DNA of 64,000 nucleotides from Paraniabella ginsengisoli (GTDB lineage: Bacteria; Bacteroidota; Bacteroidia; Chitinophagales; Chitinophagaceae), in NCBI RefSeq assembly GCF_022513635.1, contig NZ_JAKWBL010000004.1, positions 744,001 through 808,000 on the forward strand, given 5' to 3'. Every line of letters begins with the position of its first letter. Within the stretch, counting starts at the first letter, position 1. A program made the translations under genes and the position numbers. This document shows positions 38,645 to 48,041 of this stretch, piece after piece. The notes under the pieces are model-generated. The model saw only the letters and a list, made by a program, of their open reading frames with translations, was not told the origin of the DNA and made no database searches.

Positions 38645-39972
38645 ATGAATCGCTATTGGAATTGGTTGATTGGTAAGAAAGATTCCTTTACACTTGAAGC
38701 CCGCATTTTCCATGCAATATGCTTAGCTGTTATATTTTGCCTTTCCATAAGTGTACCTATTAATTATTTTTTGCAAATGCCTGAATTATCTGTCCTGCTG
38801 ACAATAGTTGTGGCTGTAACTACGTTGCTTTATTATATGTCGCGGTTCAAGGGGTTGCAGAAAGTTAGCGTTCTGATATTTCAAATATTTGTATGCGTTG
38901 CCTTGATAGGTAATTATTATTACAATTCGGGTATAGAAGGGCCAACATATACCATGTTCCTTCTTGCATTTTTGGTTTCAGTTGTTATAATACCTCCGCG
39001 CCAATATTATATCTGGTTGCCGCTCAATATTCTGTTAATTACGGCATTGATGGCTGTAGAATTTTTTAAACCTGGAACAATCGGAATGAGTTATCAGGAT
39101 AAAACGAGTCAATTCGTTGACCTGGTATTTTCTTATTGCGCCATTGCCGCCTTTGCTTTATTAATTGCCGGATATGTAAGAAAAGCATACAACAAACAGC
39201 GTGAAGAACTGATCGCGCAATCTGCCGCGTTGCAACAAGCCAACCATACTAAAAATAAATTGTTGTCTATTTTAGGGCACGATTTAAAAGAGCCACTGGC
39301 TTCTTTACAAGGTTACCTTGAATTGCTGGCTGATTTTGATCTGGATGAAGCCGAGCAAAAAGAGATGAATAACCAGCTACTTACCATGACAAAAAACACA
39401 TCGCTAATGTTGTCGAACATTCTTGCATGGACAAAAAGTCAGGGACACAATTTTCGTGCAGATCTGCAGGAGTTGTTTGTGGAAGATGCCTTACATCATA
39501 TAGTTGAAGTGGCGCGAAGCGTGAGTTACAGAAAGCAGGTCTCATTATGGGTTGATCTTCCAAAAGAAATAGCTGTAAAAGCAGATGCTCAGATGCTTGC
39601 GCTTGTTATTCGTAACCTGCTAATGAATGCTATAAAATTCACACCCAATGGAGGTAATGTATGGTTGTCGGCAGTTGTTGAGGGTGATGATTGTACAATC
39701 GTAGTAAAAGATGACGGCATAGGCATCCCAGAAACCTTGCAGGCAAATCTTTTTCCATAGAGTCTGGATCGCGACGTGGTACGGCTTCCGAAAAAGGCAC
39801 CGGACTTGGACTAATGCTTTGCAAAGAATTTACAGGTATTATGGAAGGCCGTTTAACTTTTTTAAGTGCAAGAAATAATGGCACTACCTTTTCTTTAGTG
39901 CTTCCTGCAACAAGCCTTGTCCGCGCCATTCCTCAGGAGAATTATTTAGAAGTGGGAAAACTGCAATTTTAG
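38645..39972 (+). CDS. Membrane histidine kinase (frameshifted)
   Basis: About 442 residues after adding one T near 39750. Five or six hydrophobic segments fill residues 22-178 (a polytopic sensor with no large periplasmic domain), then a HisKA domain with H212 in LSILGHDLKEPLASLQG. The HATPase_c domain follows with NLLMNAIKFTPNGG, KDDGIGIPE and, beyond the break, EKGTGLGLMLCKEF. It should autophosphorylate and pass phosphate to a regulator that is not adjacent; the OmpR-type regulator at 22781 is a candidate only by presence in the window. Confidence 0.88.
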
Positions 39973-40006
39973 TATTATCTATGAACATGTTTAGACTTTT
40001 TTATAA

Positions 40007-40145
40007 AACACATAGAAACATAGCATTTTCTTCATTTGAGGATATATATATATCCGCCGTAGGCGGAACATAGCCTCTGGAAAATGAACGATTATGTGTA
40101 TTTATGTTTCCTGTTTATCATAAAAACCTATGTTTCTATGTGGTA
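40007..40145. mobile_element. 140-bp inverted-repeat element, copy B
   Basis: The ends AACACATAGAAACATAG and CTATGTTTCTATGTGGT pair. The centre has ATATATCCGCC and GGCGGAACATAG, as in the copies at 30146 and 50655. Confidence 0.8.
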
Positions 40146-40209
40146 AAAAATAAGTTTAAACAACTCCTATTCTAAAACCGTGGCAGGCTTTCCTTCTCGT
40201 TGTAAATTT

Positions 40210-40755
40210 ATGCGCGAACAATTCAGTAAATATTATATTATCACAGGTGGTCCCGGAGTAGGTAAAACAACATTGTTGCGACACCTTAACATTTACGGGT
40301 TTACAACGGTACCCGAAGATGCAAGGCGAATCATAAAGGAGCAACTTGCATCAAGCGGAGATGCGTTGCCATGGCTTGATAAAAGTAAATATGCCATTTA
40401 TATGTACGAAGCGGCTAAACGATCTTACCAAAATGTGCAAAGCCAGGACGTTGTGTTTTTTGATCGGAGTATATTGGATGCTGTTTGTTATATGATCATG
40501 GAAAATATTTTACTGCCGCAAAATATAGATGTAGAATTGGCAGCATGTAGATATAATAAGCAGGTATTTATTCTTCCTCCGTGGAAAGAAATTTATAAAA
40601 CCGATAGCGAGAGAAAACAACAATGGGAAGAAGCCGTTTATACTTTCGATAAAATGAAACAAACGTATCATGACTTCGGCTATAAAACCATTGAAGTGCC
40701 AAAAGAGACGGTTGAAAAGAGAATGGCTTTTGTTTTAGAACACATCAAGAAATAA
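40210..40755 (+). CDS. AAA_28-type P-loop ATPase/kinase-like protein
   Basis: The ATG at 40210 gives 181 residues. Walker A GGPGVGKTT is at about residue 12, then VPEDARRIIKEQLASSGDALPWL and DVVFFDRSILDAVCYM, the latter containing the DR pair characteristic of the AAA_28 family of nucleoside-kinase-like NTPases. The fold suggests a small-molecule kinase or NTPase in the cytoplasm; the substrate is not known. The Met at 40180 is less likely because its extension sits against the preceding element. Confidence 0.8.
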   Translation: MREQFSKYYIITGGPGVGKTTLLRHLNIYGFTTVPEDARRIIKEQLASSGDALPWLDKSKYAIYMYEAAKRSYQNVQSQDVVFFDRSILDAVCYMIMENILLPQNIDVELAACRYNKQVFILPPWKEIYKTDSERKQQWEEAVYTFDKMKQTYHDFGYKTIEVPKETVEKRMAFVLEHIKK

Positions 40756-40799
40756 ATGCGTTTACCTGATTAAGTATATTTTTTTAAGGTCATCAGTAA

Positions 40800-40860
40800 A
40801 TAGATGGCATCGAAATTGCCACGCTCGGTTCAACAGCAGTACATATCTGATCCTATTTAA
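40800..40860 (+). repeat. Dispersed intergenic repeat, copy 4
   Basis: It reads AGATGGCATCGAAATTGCC followed by ACGCTCGGTTCAACAGCAG and TACATATCTGATCC. The latter half is repeated in inverse orientation at 41468-41555. Confidence 0.65.
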
Positions 40861-40970
40861 GCTACGACAAATCTATGCTTCGTCTGATTAAACAGATTAC
40901 ACATGCGTTGTTTTGTGTAATTTCAATTTTACTTAAAAGTTATTGTTACTTCCTGCTTAAATTTTTTATT

Positions 40971-41387
40971 ATGAGCGAAAACAAAACAAAACCTACAGAA
41001 GAAAAGGTAGAAGCGTTTATCAGAAAAGCTGATCCTAAAAAGATAGACGACAGTTTTAAGCTGATAGAAATTATGGAACGATTGTCGGGTGAAAAAGCCA
41101 CCATGTGGGGCCCTTCCATTGTTGGTTTTGGAAGCTATCATTACAAATATGCAACTGGCCGCGAAGGTGATGCCTGCCGGATAGGATTTTCGCCAAGAAA
41201 AGATAAATTCTCATTATATATTTTAAGTTGTGATAGCGCTGCGCAAAACGAGTTGCTGAAAAAACTTGGTAAAATAAAAACAAGCGTGGCTTGCATTTAT
41301 TTTAAAAAGCTGGAAGATCTTGATTTGAAAGTATTGGAAAAGCTTATAAAGATTTCGCTGAAGGAAACAAAAGCAATGTGGGGTTGA
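40971..41387 (+). CDS. DUF1801 protein
   Basis: The ATG at 40971 gives a 138-residue cytoplasmic protein, MSENKTKPTEEKVEAFIRK. Features are DDSFKLIEIMERLSGEKATMWGPSIVGFGSYHYKY, where the MWGPSIVGFGSY motif is typical of DUF1801, and ACIYFKKLEDLDLKVLEKLI. The function of the family is unknown. It is a different, less similar member than the one at 33420. It stands between two copies of a dispersed repeat. Confidence 0.85.
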   Translation: MSENKTKPTEEKVEAFIRKADPKKIDDSFKLIEIMERLSGEKATMWGPSIVGFGSYHYKYATGREGDACRIGFSPRKDKFSLYILSCDSAAQNELLKKLGKIKTSVACIYFKKLEDLDLKVLEKLIKISLKETKAMWG

Positions 41388-41467
41388 GTTTAGTTGAGAG
41401 ATGACGGTTCTGAGTTGACAGTGTCGGGTGCGCTGTGTTGTTAACCGGTCTGACGGTCTCCGTTTGA

Positions 41468-41555
41468 CCAGTATCGTTTATGTGGGATCAGATATGTACT
41501 GCTGTTGAACGGTCCGCCAATTGGCGGAAGATCGATGCTTTATATTTACTGCTGA
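41468..41555 (-). repeat. Dispersed intergenic repeat, copy 5
   Basis: On the minus strand it reads CAGCAGTAAATATAAAGCATC, an inner palindrome CCGCCAATTGGCGG, then CGTTCAACAGCAGTACATAT and CTGATCC. It flanks the DUF1801 gene opposite the copy at 40800, so that gene is bracketed by inverted copies. Confidence 0.65.
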
Positions 41556-41569
41556 TTTAATAAAAAAGC

Positions 41570-42087
41570 ATGACGAAAGTGGAACAGATAAAATTAAGAC
41601 CTGCCGTAGAAGCAGATGCAGCAGCCATTTGGGAGATTTTGCAGGAAGCTATAGAGCGCCGAAGGTTGGATGGAAGTAAGCAATGGCAGGATGGATATCC
41701 TAATCCTGAGACGATCCGGGAAGACATAAAAAGCAACTGTGGTTATGTACTTGCTAATGAGAATAAAGTAATCGCATACGCTGCTCTAATATTTAATGAT
41801 GAACCGGCTTATGACAATATTGACGGCGCCTGGCTTACCAATGAAGATTTCCTTGTGGTACATCGCGTAGCTGTTTCAAATAAAGTGTTAGGCCAGGGTA
41901 TAGCTACGCTCTTTTTAGGGAGATGGAACATTTTGCAAAAGCGCATCAGGTATTCAGTATTAAGGTAGATACCAATTTTGATAACATGGCTATGCTGCAT
42001 ATCTTAAATAAATTAAATTATATATATTGCGGAGAAGTAATGCTGCGAGGCGCACCCAGAAAGGCTTTTGAAAAACTATTAAGCTAG
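41570..42087 (+). CDS. GNAT family N-acetyltransferase (frameshifted)
   Basis: About 172 residues after one T is restored near 41920. LRPAVEADAAAIWEILQEAI opens the domain, and VVHRVAVSNKVLGQGIATLF holds the acetyl-CoA binding loop (V/A-x-GQGIA). After the break the protein continues FREMEHFAKAHQVFSIKVDTN and ends with LRGAPRKAFEKLLS. Substrate unknown; cytoplasmic. The gene is directly downstream of a dispersed repeat and 37 bases before a lipoprotein gene. Confidence 0.85.
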
Positions 42088-42124
42088 CAATTACATTTTC
42101 TATTATTTATTAAAATTATAAACT

Positions 42125-42593
42125 ATGAAAAAGACATTTTTTTATTTTTTGATTATGGCTGTTATTGCTTCATGCTCAGGAAACCAAAGCAAAACAACTG
42201 CTACAGATACCACCGAAAAATCAGATAGTACCGGAACTGCTGTTAGATATAAAATTGCAGAAAAGTATTTCATCAAGAATGATGTAACCGCAGTTCCCTC
42301 ATCTGTAAAAGACCAGGCGGAATTTGATACATATTTCGGTGCCGCTTCTGTGATGGGCGAAAATGGTACACCTACTAAGATTGATTTTTCGAAAGAGTAT
42401 GTGATTATTGTTGATCACAACGCGACCAATAAAAAACAGAAATAAAACCATTAGCATTAAGCCAGCAAGATGGTAATATTATTCTTGATTATTCGGTAAT
42501 GGAAGGCGAAGAGCAAAGCTTTACGCAACATCCTTTTTGATGTTGATTGTAGATAAAAAACATGAAGGTGCTGTTGTTTTGAATAAAAAATAA
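42125..42593 (+). CDS. Hypothetical lipoprotein (two frameshifts)
   Basis: The signal MKKTFFYFLIMAVIASCSG marks a lipoprotein with Cys in IASC. Repaired near 42430 and 42537 it has 156 residues: a Thr/Ser-rich linker, then KIAEKYFIKNDVTAVPSSV, IDFSKEYVIIVDHNATNKK and LDYSVMEGEEQSFTQHPF. It resembles small envelope lipoproteins common in Bacteroidota, and I do not recognise a named domain. It converges on the large hydrolase gene with a gap of three bases. Confidence 0.65.
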
Positions 42594-42596
42594 GAG

Positions 42597-45080
42597 CTAT
42601 TGGTGTACCATTTCTGATTCGCTGAGTTTCCAGTCGTTATCAAAAAAGCCGGTTAGTTTAATTCTATTAGCGCCGTCTTTTAACATCAAATCAGAAAAAA
42701 TAATAAAATCCGGAAAGCCGCTACCGCCTGCAAAGTATTGATTGGCGTAAGTGGCTTTCATTCCTTTGATTCCGGTTGCTGCCACAACGCCTACCAGCAA
42801 TTCAGGGTCTTTTTGAGGCCATACAAAGTATCCGGCAAGATTGTCACCATTCCATTTTAGTTCACCGGCGCTGGCCTGGTTTCTTTTTACTTGTATCGGG
42901 CTATTACTTAGCAGGGTTTTCCAGGCGCTGTTGTTATCGGCATTGCCGTAAAGAATAATATTTCTCCCAGTGTATTTAGAAGATATAAATTCCTTGTCAG
43001 TAATAATATCTATGGCGCCGTTCCCGCGATAGTACCAGCTTTCAGCATCGTAGGTTGCTTTATTCTTGTTCACGATTGTTTCTTCCGTATTGCCTGTTGT
43101 GCCAACCACAAACAGCATGTTATGATTAAATGCTTCTTTGAAAGTTCCATATCGCACAGGTTTTTTTGCGTTTATTGACGGAGCAGAGGCAATAATCCAA
43201 CCGGTTTCCTCCTTTTTAAGGTACAGGCTATCAGCGAATGTTTTAGTGATATAAGAAAGCGGTTTATTATCATCTAAAATGATCTGAATATTTTTATTGC
43301 CACCGAAATCTTTCAAAGATAGTTTTAGCAATAAAACATTTTCTGTACTACCCTCAATATTGCTGGTGCTGAGATTTCTATTGAGTTTAATATTGCTGTA
43401 TTGCAAAGGATGTATTTGCTGATAAACTGTTGCCCATTTGTAAGAGGCAGAAATGCCGGGGCATGAAGTTGTAAAGTCAATGTGGTTCGATACGCTGTCA
43501 GGTTGTAGTTGATGCCATTTAAAGTATTCGAACATGGGCGGCCAATCTACACTTTGATCACCAAACCAATGTTCTCCTCCGGGATATTCATAATAGCTAA
43601 AATCTTTATGAAAGCCAGCAAGTACTTCTCTCATTTGTCGTGCATAGGTTACCGGCACAACCCTGTCGCTGTCTCCATGCAAAATGTAAACGCCCAAAGG
43701 TTTATAATTGGCAGCAAGTTTAGGCACATCACTTTGGTTGCCCGATCTTAACAATAGTTGCTCAGCTGCACTTCGTGCGCTATCGGGTATTTTACCATCT
43801 GCAGATCCGTAATCTTTTAAAGATGCATAACCTGCTGCAGGTCCGATCGCCGCCCATTTATCGGGATAAGTAGCACCTAAAAACCAGGTACCATGTCCAC
43901 CCATCGAATGACCGGTGAGATAAATTCTTTGCGGATCTGGTTTGAAATTTTGTCGTGCAATATTTAATACTTCCAGCGCGTCCTGTCGCCCCCAATCTTC
44001 CCAGTTAAAACCTCTCGGCCTGCGGTTAGTAGCAGCCACTACGGTTCCCCAATCTTTAGGTTTATAAGCGCGTGCTTGCCCAATCGCTTCTACACCGGCG
44101 CCATGTACAGAAAGAAATAAAGCGCTTCCGGGCTTATTGCCTCCTATCTGCGGAGCGACTGCAAAGTATTGTAAACTGCCATCTATCTGACTGATAAAAG
44201 TGCTGGCATAATGTGCCTCAGGCGAAACGGCTTCGAGTGTAATGTTTTTTTGATCAATGGTTTTTCCCCTTTCAGAAAGGAGCACGTTACATTGGTATTT
44301 ACCTGTTTTAGAAACTGAAGAAGCATCTGCTTCGAAAATGATCTTACGTGTACTGAAGGCAGGTATTGTTGCAATTGTACTTGTTTTCTTTTTCCCTTCT
44401 AAGGTAGTTGTTAAAGAAAGGGTTGATAAATTTTTTGAAGAAGCGTTGCTAACGACGAGAGCGATTTTTAAAAGGCCATTTTGCTGATTCAATACAATAT
44501 AAGGCGCGGTAACATCATCGACATGCAGATTAACTATATTTTTTACCGGAATAATTTCAGGTAAGATATTGCCGCCGCGAATATATAATTCATTAATCCC
44601 CTTTTTAAGCAGAACCGGAATATGCATATAGCCTGCTGCATAGGGATCACCCATGTGTGGCGCGCCATTGAAGTACATGGCTGCGCTGCCTTGCACCCGA
44701 ATCAAAGCAGGTTGTTCTTTTGGAGATTGATAAGTCAGATAAAGGTAATCAGCGCCTCTGTCTACGCCACCAGGATTTAAGAAGGGGTTATTGGTACGTT
44801 GAAAATTTCTTCGGCCAAATATGCGAAACCGCCCGTTGCTGTCGGCATCTACTTTTTTCCAATGTATCGAATCTCCGTTTTCGCTAATATGAAATAAGGC
44901 ATCTTCTTGTGGCCTAAGCTTACCATTGAAAAGCTGGTAACTTAACAGATCTGTGTAAATGGCTTCGCGCCCATAGCGGCTTCCAGATTGAACGGCCAAT
45001 GCTTTTGTAAAACGAATAGTGTCTTGCGCAACGCAATTCATTGCAATTGAAAGCAACAAAAAAGATAGCAGTTTTTTCAT
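42597..45080 (-). CDS. Large secreted alpha/beta-hydrolase (S9-peptidase/esterase-like)
   Basis: The ATG at 45080 gives 827 residues with a signal peptide ending near CVAQD. The N-terminal ~300 residues are beta-rich. A central alpha/beta-hydrolase domain has the nucleophile motif GHSMGGHGTWF, the acid in LHGDSDRVVP and the His in GGEHWFG. A second beta-rich part fills the C-terminus, including WYYRGNGAIDIITDKEF. The order suggests an exported peptidase or esterase of the prolyl-oligopeptidase type acting on peptides or polysaccharide esters. The gene is intact and stands alone on the minus strand. Confidence 0.8.
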   Translation of the reverse strand: MKKLLSFLLLSIAMNCVAQDTIRFTKALAVQSGSRYGREAIYTDLLSYQLFNGKLRPQEDALFHISENGDSIHWKKVDADSNGRFRIFGRRNFQRTNNPFLNPGGVDRGADYLYLTYQSPKEQPALIRVQGSAAMYFNGAPHMGDPYAAGYMHIPVLLKKGINELYIRGGNILPEIIPVKNIVNLHVDDVTAPYIVLNQQNGLLKIALVVSNASSKNLSTLSLTTTLEGKKKTSTIATIPAFSTRKIIFEADASSVSKTGKYQCNVLLSERGKTIDQKNITLEAVSPEAHYASTFISQIDGSLQYFAVAPQIGGNKPGSALFLSVHGAGVEAIGQARAYKPKDWGTVVAATNRRPRGFNWEDWGRQDALEVLNIARQNFKPDPQRIYLTGHSMGGHGTWFLGATYPDKWAAIGPAAGYASLKDYGSADGKIPDSARSAAEQLLLRSGNQSDVPKLAANYKPLGVYILHGDSDRVVPVTYARQMREVLAGFHKDFSYYEYPGGEHWFGDQSVDWPPMFEYFKWHQLQPDSVSNHIDFTTSCPGISASYKWATVYQQIHPLQYSNIKLNRNLSTSNIEGSTENVLLLKLSLKDFGGNKNIQIILDDNKPLSYITKTFADSLYLKKEETGWIIASAPSINAKKPVRYGTFKEAFNHNMLFVVGTTGNTEETIVNKNKATYDAESWYYRGNGAIDIITDKEFISSKYTGRNIILYGNADNNSAWKTLLSNSPIQVKRNQASAGELKWNGDNLAGYFVWPQKDPELLVGVVAATGIKGMKATYANQYFAGGSGFPDFIIFSDLMLKDGANRIKLTGFFDNDWKLSESEMVHQ

Positions 45081-45171
45081 GTTTGTTGGTTTGGGCTTGA
45101 AGAAAAACATTTATTCTATGATATAATCTTTCTTAAATGTACGACTTGAAAGGATATAAGAAATGGCCTGA

Positions 45172-46555
45172 TTACTTTCCAATACAAAACTTCCCAAATA
45201 TCGTCCCCAGAATATCACGGTCTACTTCAACTTGTCCGGTGATCTCACCCAGGTAATGTAACGCCCGCCTGATATCGATCGTTAACAGATCGCCGCTTAG
45301 ATGACTTTCCATGCCTTGTTCAATAGCTTCAATACTTTCATTTATTTTTTGCAGAGATTCATGGTGGCGGGCATTGGTAACTATGGTCGCTTCGGTATTG
45401 ATTTCTGAGCCAATTGCTTTATCATACATTTTAGATTTAAGCAAATCAATATTCGATTTTTCTTTTGCAGAAAGCGGCAAATACGTTGACGTTTGTAATT
45501 TAAAATTTGGTGCAACGTCTACTTTGTTTACAACGGTAATTGTTTTTGCATCAAATTTATTCAACCAATCAAAGTTTTGTTCTTCCTGGTCGGTAGCATC
45601 TATCAAATGAATAATAATATCCGCCTTTTCTGCATTTTGTCTGCTTCTTTCAATACCCAGGTTTTCAATACGGTCTGTACTGTGTTCCCTAATACCGGCG
45701 GTATCAATCAGTCTAAATAAGACACCGTTTATGTTCAGCACTTCTTCAATCGTGTCGCGGGTGGTTCCTGCAATATCGCTAACAATGGCGCGTTCTTCAT
45801 TTAGCAGCGCATTCAGCAGCGTGCTTTTGCCAGCATTAGGTTTGCCTATAATGGCTACGCTGATGCCATTCTTAATAGCATTGCCTAATTGAAAAGAATT
45901 GATAAGATCAGTAACCTTAGATTTAAGCTTTGAGATAAGTTCGGTGAATTTAGACCGATCAGCAAACTCCACATCTTCATCACTAAAATCAAGTTCCAAT
46001 TCTATCAGTGCGGCAAAGTTGATGAGCTCATCACGCAATAATTTTAAATCGCTCGAAAACCCGCCACGCAGCTGGTTTAGCGCTGTTTGCTGAGCGGCTT
46101 TACTATTGGCAGCAATCAGATCGGCCACCGCTTCGGCTTGCGCTAAATCTAATTTGCCATTCAAAAAAGCGCGTTGCGTAAACTCGCCCGGCCTGGCTAA
46201 TCTTGCGCCAGCAGCAACTGCAGCTTCTATTATTTTCCCTAAAATATAAGGAGACCCATGCCCACTTATTTCTACTGTATTTTCTCCGGTATAACTTTTA
46301 GTGCCTAAAAAAGCGATACAACCACTTCATCTATTATCTCTTGCTCCTCTCTCTTTTGGAGAGGGTTGGGGGTGAGGTTATATGCCCGAAATGTATGGTG
46401 TGCGAAGGCTGATGTAATAAATTTTTTCCTTTAAATATTTTATCGGCTATCACAACCGCATCTGTACCGCTAAGCCTGATCACGCCAATAGCGCTTACAC
46501 CAGGCGCGGTCGCCAGTGCCACAACAGTATCCCGCAAATCTCCCAAATTATTCAT
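45172..46555 (-). CDS. mnmE: tRNA modification GTPase MnmE with an in-frame palindromic insertion (two frameshifts)
   Basis: MnmE with MnmG installs the cmnm5 group on wobble uridine of certain tRNAs. The ATG at 46555 starts [19 protein letters not shown], the folate-binding TrmE_N domain. Adding one G near 46387 and one T near 46309 gives 461 residues, the family size. Downstream are [22 protein letters not shown], the G domain with [24 protein letters not shown] and NKVD, and the C-terminal CIGK, whose Cys is required for activity. Between HFG and [11 protein letters not shown] lies a translated palindrome ([15 protein letters not shown]) matching the ends of the leuS element. Confidence 0.92.
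46344..46379 (-). repeat. In-gene palindromic repeat in mnmE
   Basis: On the coding strand the sequence starts AACCTCACCCC and has arms CCCTCTCC and GAGAGAGGAG. It has the same 36-base extent and the same first 11 bases as the inverted repeats that end the leuS element, and it is translated in the same phase (NLTPNP). Confidence 0.85.
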
Positions 46556-46617
46556 TTGTCAAAATTATACTTTTACGATTAACATTTTTTTAATCAGCAA
46601 TTAATATAGATCATCAA

Positions 46618-46668
46618 AATTGCGTCGCACTCTTCAACGGCAGTGCATTGCTGATCCTATATAAATGT
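46618..46668 (+). repeat. Dispersed intergenic repeat, copy 6
   Basis: It reads ATTGCGTCGCACTCTTCAACG and then GCAGTGCATTGCTGATCCTA with TATAA. It matches the core of the copies at 8354 and 60564 on its left half and the CTGATCC end of copy 4 on its right half. Confidence 0.6.
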
Positions 46669-46788
46669 CGGACACCACACCCGGTCAAACCGTCCCGGTC
46701 TGACCAGAACCAAAAATATAGCAACATAAAAATCTTAAATTCGCTAAACAAATTCTTATTATCAGTACAAAAAAATCAAAGCAACAAT

Positions 46789-47292
46789 ATGAAGAAGTTA
46801 CTTGTTTTAGTTTTTATTGTTTATGGAAAAATGGCGTTTTCCCAAGAAAGTAATTTGATAAAAATTGGTGATTCAGTTCCATCTTTTAGTTTTGAAATTG
46901 AAAAAGGCAAAATGGCAAGTATTGCTGATTACAAAGGCAAACTCGTGTTGATCAATCTTTTCGCCACCTGGTGTCCGCCTTGCCGCAAAGAACTTCCTGA
47001 AATGCAAAAGCAGATTTGGGATAAACATAAAAACAATCCAAAATTTGCGCTTTTTGTGTTCGGGCGCGAAGAAGGATGGGACGTTCTTGTTCCATTTAAA
47101 AAGAAGTTCAATTATACATTTCCTATTTTGCCAGACGAGAAAAGAGACGTCTTCGGCAAGTTTGCCACCCAATCTATTCCCCGTAATATTTTAATAGATG
47201 AAACAGGAAAGATCATTTATCAATCTATTGGATATGAAGAAAAGGAATTTAAAAAGCTGATTGAACTGATTGACAAAAGGCTGGAAAAATAA
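46789..47292 (+). CDS. TlpA-like thiol-disulfide oxidoreductase
   Basis: The ATG at 46789 gives 167 residues with a signal peptide (MKKLLVLVFIVYGKMAFSQE). The thioredoxin-fold domain has NLFATWCPPCRKELPEMQ, with the active-site CPPC, followed by the cis-Pro segment QSIPRNILID. TlpA/ResA relatives reduce disulfides of exported proteins, for example in cytochrome c maturation. Upstream starts at 46648 would add a run inside the intergenic repeat and are not used. It precedes a lipoprotein gene by 19 bases. Confidence 0.88.
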   Translation: MKKLLVLVFIVYGKMAFSQESNLIKIGDSVPSFSFEIEKGKMASIADYKGKLVLINLFATWCPPCRKELPEMQKQIWDKHKNNPKFALFVFGREEGWDVLVPFKKKFNYTFPILPDEKRDVFGKFATQSIPRNILIDETGKIIYQSIGYEEKEFKKLIELIDKRLEK

Positions 47293-47311
47293 TGGTAAAC
47301 AGTAAAGCGGT

Positions 47312-47980
47312 ATGAGATGTATAGTGATCGTTGGGTTATTTTTTCTAATTACTTCTTGTAGATCAGGAAGTAAAAACGTTAATTCCCAAATTGCTTTAAA
47401 CGATGAAAGACAGATTGCTGAACTGTTGTTAAATAGAAAGTCTGGTATTGACCTTAACCTCAAACCTTATCAAAAAACGGCCTGTCCTTCGGATACTATA
47501 AATAAGTCAACTTATAGAAAGATTTTCAAGGGGCTCAAAAATATTGGAGACCTTGACACTGACGGAAATGATGAATTTGTTTTTATTCTGGAATCATTAA
47601 ATAAATGCGAAGAAGGACAATCTTATTATTTTTCAAATCCAAAGATCGAAAGAATTTATACTGAGTCTAATTGCTGTCATTTGAGTAGCTTAATTAATAT
47701 CGGAGATATTGATGAAGATGGATTTTTGGAGGTCGCAGAATATTATTCATCTTGTGCAAGTCGTTATAAGGCTATTGTAATTTACCATTTGAATGAAGAA
47801 TTCAAATGGGAGACGCTGACCAACTTTTCTTTCGTACTTAACGCTCAGTATGATATTCTTAAGGACTTTAAAAAACTTTTTAGAAAAACCTCCAAAAATA
47901 ATCTCGAATATTTCGAAATAATCGATGTGGACATAAAAGGTAATCTAATTGCGAGTTGGAAAACACTAAAAGTAGAATGA
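47312..47980 (+). CDS. Lipoprotein with EF-hand-like/FG-GAP-type calcium loops
   Basis: A 222-residue lipoprotein, signal MRCIVIVGLFFLITSC. Two Asp-rich loops, IGDLDTDGNDEFVF and IGDIDEDGFLEVAE, have the DxDxDG pattern of calcium-binding dockerin or FG-GAP-type repeats. The rest is beta-rich without a recognised catalytic motif. It should be anchored in the envelope and probably binds calcium. It follows the TlpA-like gene closely and may be in one transcript with it. Confidence 0.7.
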   Translation: MRCIVIVGLFFLITSCRSGSKNVNSQIALNDERQIAELLLNRKSGIDLNLKPYQKTACPSDTINKSTYRKIFKGLKNIGDLDTDGNDEFVFILESLNKCEEGQSYYFSNPKIERIYTESNCCHLSSLINIGDIDEDGFLEVAEYYSSCASRYKAIVIYHLNEEFKWETLTNFSFVLNAQYDILKDFKKLFRKTSKNNLEYFEIIDVDIKGNLIASWKTLKVE

Positions 47981-48029
47981 TATCTGTTGTTATTTTTTAA
48001 TCATAAAGTGGCGAATAACTTTTTGCATT

Positions 48030-48037
48030 TATTTTTG
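48030..48037 (+). promoter_or_regulatory. Probable -7 box of the DsbA-family gene
   Basis: TATTTTTG matches TAnnTTTG and ends four bases before the ATG. No -33 box at the expected spacing is convincing. Confidence 0.35.
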
Positions 48038-48041
48038 CCGG

